Source: Gambelia wislizenii
Lineage: Eukaryota > Chordata > Lepidosauria > Squamata > Crotaphytidae
Direction of reading: 5' to 3'
NCBI GenBank assembly: GCA_030847615.1
Contig: JAUMIR010000005.1
Location: forward strand, 170,032,596-170,096,595
Length of the DNA stretch: 64,000 nt
The notes under the pieces are model-generated. The model saw nothing but the letters and a program-made list of their open reading frames with translations, did no database searches and was not told the DNA's origin. Positions 61,017 through 64,000 of this stretch are shown here, piece after piece (positions within the stretch are counted from its first letter, which is position 1; every line of letters begins with the position of its first letter). Position numbers and translations under genes: made by a program.

Positions 61017-61062
61017 TGAAGACAAAAATAGAAAACCAGTTGCTGGGTATATTTTTGTCTGA
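61017..61062 (+). promoter_or_regulatory. SELENOO: Candidate SECIS element (form 2) in SELENOO 3' UTR
   Basis: 5' TGA (61017-61019); helix II GACAAAAATA (61021-61030) pairs perfectly with TATTTTTGTC (61050-61059); 3' TGA at 61060-61062. An AAAA run (61032-61035) starts 12 nt after the 5' TGA. Mini-helix CCAG/CTGG closes a 3-nt loop. This is the quartet, AA-bulge and second-helix layout of a form-2 SECIS. The outer UUUU/AAAA may extend helix I. Oddity: the base before the 5' TGA is T, where A or G is usual. It lies about 270 nt after the Sec codon. Confidence 0.78.
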
Positions 61063-61813
61063 AAATGAATGAATAGTACTTCTGACTCACATTTATAACA
61101 CTTTCTTATGCAGGGATATTTTGATTCTCTCTCAGTGGGGGTGAGTTTAAACGCATCATTGCTTATTTGAAGCTATGTTTCATTTAATTATGTAGTTCAT
61201 TTATTGTGAACCTTTATGTTAATATCATGTTTTTAGAGAGGCCATTAAGGAAAAGAGAGCAATAATCTGCATTACAAAAGGAAAATAGAGGCAATTAAGA
61301 AAAAATAAGTTTCATATTAACTATAGTATGTGCAATGGCTCATTTTTAGATGGGGTCATGAGCATAAAGAAGCATGTGTCCCTGAAATCTTCTTTAGACT
61401 AGGAACTACACATACAAATGTTTCCTATATTTGTGGTTCACAACTGATTCCTTGTTTTGCATTGATACATGCTATTCATTTCACTGAATCAGGAATAGTG
61501 CAGTCCTTCCTCCCCCCCATCCCTGGGATGTTCACTTTTAGAGGCACCAGTTACTTGCTGAACATTTGAAATAACTAAATCTCACTGACTCCCCTTCTGT
61601 TGACAAGGGGAAAAAAACTTACAGGCCGAGTGTGATCAGACATCATGATAAGCCATAATTCTGGCTTACTGTGACAGGGGGCAGCTTGCTGATTTGTGCT
61701 GTCTGATTGGTTCTTGTCAGTGTGGGAGGAGCCAAGTATTGCTTATTGTCTAAACCTGACACTGACATGTTTCTTCCCTGACAAGCCAGATAAATTACCT
61801 GTAAGCCAGGGTA

Positions 61814-62301
61814 CAGTAGCACCCCCGTATCTGCTAATTCGCCAACTGTGGATTCAATTACCTACGGTTGGCGATGGCAGGGGGGAAGGGAGGAGGGAGG
61901 AAGGATCTCACCTCCCCCATCCTTTGCCCTGGGAGGACTCCTGTTGCCGCAGCGGTGATTGTGGTGGCGAATGGGGAAGGGGCAGAGAAGCCCCCATTCG
62001 CCCCCACCATGGCCCCACCGCAGCGGAAATCACAGGGTGAAGGGGGGCAGATCGCTCCTCTGTCCCTTTTGCCCCCGCAATCACCACCACAGTGACAGGA
62101 AGGCACAGAGCGATCTCACCCCCCCTTGCCCTTTGCCCCCACGATCACCGCTGTGGCGGGTCTGTGGCAGGTGAAAGGGAGGGGAGGAGCAAACTCACCT
62201 CCCTCCCTTTCCCTTGGGAATGGCGTTCACTATTATCTGTGGAATTTACTATCCGCGGGAGGCCCCAGAACCAATCCCCAGTGGATACTGGGGTGCTACT
62301 G
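61814..62301. mobile_element. pogo/Tigger-like MITE with GC-rich interior
   Basis: TA-flanked (61812-61813, 62302-62303). The termini CAGTAGCACCCCCGTATC and the inverse of GATACTGGGGTGCTACTG pair. The interior is G/C-rich, with repeated CTCACCTCCC and CATTCGCCCCC-like words, an early-stage analogue of the inflated copy at 46999. Confidence 0.78.
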
Positions 62302-62424
62302 TACTGGGTTTGGACATGATAGTAAGGAAACCATGGGCATGGGTATGGTGTGTTCAGCTGTTTAGGTGTTCTTGCTTGAGGCAGAAGCATTCAGGTTGTG
62401 TACTTGGATATGCTGCTCATTCTC

Positions 62425-62975
62425 TGGCTTTTCTTCACAAACGAAGATTCAGGAAGGACTCATCCCGTGCTTTTTGCAAGCGCACTGATGACTAAAAAGG
62501 CCAATCCGAGATAAACAAGTCCAGTTGCAGAAAGCACAGCAGAAGGTCTCCTTGGGTGATGTTTCCGGGTTGTGATTCTTTCTGCGTTGTTGTTTCTCTT
62601 CAAGACTTGTTCGGTGTGAGTTCTCAAATAAGGCTGCAGCATTGTGGATAGTGCGTCTCCATGCCTCCCAATGTGAGGCCAGGGCGGACCATTGTTGGTG
62701 ATCAATTTGGCCGAGCCTGAGATGTTGTTTCAGGGAGTCCTTGTATCGCTTTTTTGGAGCACCCCTCTTATGCTGACCCATGGCGAGTTCACCGTAGAGT
62801 ACTATTTTTGGGAGGCGATGGTCCTCCATCCTAGAAATGTACCCTGCCCAGTGCAGCTGTGTTCTCAATATCATGGCCTCAATGCTGGTGATCCCTGCTT
62901 GCTCAAGGACAGCAACATTCGTCACATAGTCAGTCCATTGTATATTTAGGATTGTGTGTATAGAGCGCTGATGAA
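62425..62975 (-). mobile_element. Non-LTR retrotransposon 3' end, second copy of the 4440 family
   Basis: The minus-strand frame 62449-62925 encodes VAVLEQAGITSIEAMILRTQ, KKRYKDSLKQHLRLGQIDHQ and a terminal Cys/His motif FCCAFCNWTCLSRIGLFSHQ. It is less damaged than the first copy. 5'-truncated at about 62975, with an inverted duplication at the junction. Confidence 0.82.
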
Positions 62976-62996
62976 AGCTGATGAGCTTTCATCAGC
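62971..62996. repeat. Perfect inverted repeat at LINE 5' junction
   Basis: TGATGAAAGCT and AGCTTTCATCA are separated by GATG. The left arm belongs to the LINE; the right arm seems to be an inverted duplication of it. Confidence 0.6.
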
Positions 62997-63795
62997 TCAT
63001 TAATAATAAGCCATAATGTGCAAACTTAGCCAATTGTGTAATACGATCACAGCGTGCAATTTTAAATATATTTCTCCCAACTGGACTGTTCTGTCAAAAT
63101 TTAGATAAATTGCTTATTATTTAAACAAAGTCTTCCACATTCAGATTTTGTGTGTTTTCATACTTACATCTTCTGTAGCCAATTATTTACTATGTTTCAG
63201 CTTCACTACCTCAAGAAAATCTTTGGTTCTCACAATTGTTGTTAATTGGGATGATTGTACATAGTATTTGAATAGCAATTGAACTCTAAAAAAGTAGCAT
63301 GCTTAGCATGCCTCTATCTCAGTCAGAAACATCAAAAACATAATTATTCTCTGGACTGATGAGAGGAGGAATTCACATATAGTGAGGTTCCTTTGTCATA
63401 GCTCTGAGACAGATAGGGAGATTATGTGCCTTGAAACTGAAATCTGATTGATCCTGTATGCATGGCCAGCTTCTCTTCCAGTGCCTAGAACATAGCTCCT
63501 TGTCTTTGGTCCTCTGTTTTGGCTTGGGTGACTTACCTCTTCTTTTTTGCAGTGTTCTTTTGGATATTCTTCCCATTTAACAGACTTTTTTTTTAAAAAG
63601 GATTTATTTATCTTTAATTTTTTGGTCCTATTTTCTTTTTCTGCTCACCTGGATTGGGTGGGAGACAAAGCTGACATTTCTTTAAAGAAGAGGAAGATAG
63701 TCCAAACTGTTCTGACAGAGCCCCTGAATTAGCCTCCACAGATCATACAGAAAGAGCTTTCCCAGTTAGCTCCTCAAGCAGCTGTTTCTATACTT

Positions 63796-64000
63796 CATAG
63801 AATCATAGAATTGCAGAGTTGGAAGAGACCACGAGGGCCATCCAGTCCAACCCCCTGCCACGCAGGAAATCACGATCAAAGCATCCCCAACAGATGGCCA
63901 TCCAGCCTCTGTTTAAAGACCTCCAAGGAAGGAGACCCCACCACGCTCCGAGGGAGTGCGTTCCACTGCTGAACAGCTCTTACTGTCAAAAAGTTCCTCC
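63796..64000 (-). mobile_element. CR1 LINE 3' end, running off the window
   Basis: On the minus strand it ends AACTCTGCAATTCTATGATT, with the CR1 3' UTR words GGTTGGACTGGATGGCC and CTTGGAGGTC upstream. It continues beyond base 64000. Confidence 0.9.

Larger units (their letters stand above)
60758..64000 (+). other. SELENOO 3' UTR and flank
   Basis: The 3' UTR carries the SECIS candidate. No canonical AATAAA was found in the first kilobase, so the transcript end is unknown. Then come a MITE (61814-62301), a LINE fragment (62425-62975) and a CR1 tail at the edge. I see nothing recognisable in 61070-61800 or 63010-63790, and no exon of the next expected gene. Confidence 0.65.

Noticed and set aside
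61348..61395. Alternative SECIS candidate with ATGA and a 7-bp stem (AAAGAAG/CTTCTTT)
   Set aside because: The helix is too short, the AA or CC placement is poor and the 3' GA is badly positioned. The 61017-61062 hairpin fits much better.
61640..61680. Hairpin TAAGCC/GGCTTA after ATGA as SECIS
   Set aside because: Only 8 nt between ATGA and the AA, and it looks like part of a repeat.
61696..62365. Cluster of Pro/His-rich ORFs
   Set aside because: All fall in the GC-rich interior of the MITE 61814-62301.
60758..64000. Exons of TUBGCP6, the expected neighbour
   Set aside because: No recognisable exon on either strand before the window ends.

Overview
The window is vertebrate nuclear DNA, most probably from a squamate reptile (an iguanian lizard is my best guess). 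It holds two intron-rich plus-strand genes set in dense transposon debris. The lizard inference rests on the repeats: BovB (RTE), CR1, L2-like and L1-like LINEs, a DIRS retrotransposon, Sauria-type and 5S-rRNA-headed SINEs sharing a BovB-like tail, and many hAT, pogo/Tigger, PIF and Tc1 DNA transposons. No species can be named from the sequence alone.

Gene 1 is TRABD (TraB domain-containing protein). Eight coding exons run from 3923 to 36265. Together they give 366 residues and keep both conserved Gly-x-x-His motifs and a C-terminal membrane segment. The exon carrying the start codon was not found and probably lies upstream of base 1. Gene 2 is SELENOO (selenoprotein O, a mitochondrial pseudokinase-fold AMPylase). 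All nine coding exons (44205-60757) are present, giving about 682 residues that end Val-Thr-Sec-Ser-Ser. The Sec codon is TGA at 60746-60748. About 270 nt downstream, at 61017-61062, is a hairpin with the layout of a form-2 SECIS element. TRABD followed by SELENOO on the same strand matches the arrangement known in other vertebrates. The next expected neighbour, TUBGCP6, is not reached.

Layout: 1-3922, presumed TRABD 5' intron (split 5S-SINE, L2 tail, GC-rich MITE). 3923-36265, TRABD exons with long introns. The 7.9-kb intron after 23522 holds a three-level nest: a DIRS element inside an L2 tail inside a BovB. 36266-43890, 3' flank and intergenic DNA with a decayed L1. 43890-44830, CpG-rich SELENOO promoter and exon 1. 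44768-51694, SELENOO intron 1, containing a 1.7-kb pogo-like MITE inflated by about 22 copies of a 56-64-bp CpG-rich hairpin repeat. 51695-60757, the remaining SELENOO exons. 60758-64000, 3' region with the SECIS candidate, a MITE and two LINE fragments.

I found no operon-like, CRISPR, phage or other exotic gene system. The observations most worth following are the hairpin minisatellite born inside a MITE, with a block duplication in its array; the SECIS candidate with U in place of the usual purine; and the nested insertions whose junctions give a relative chronology.
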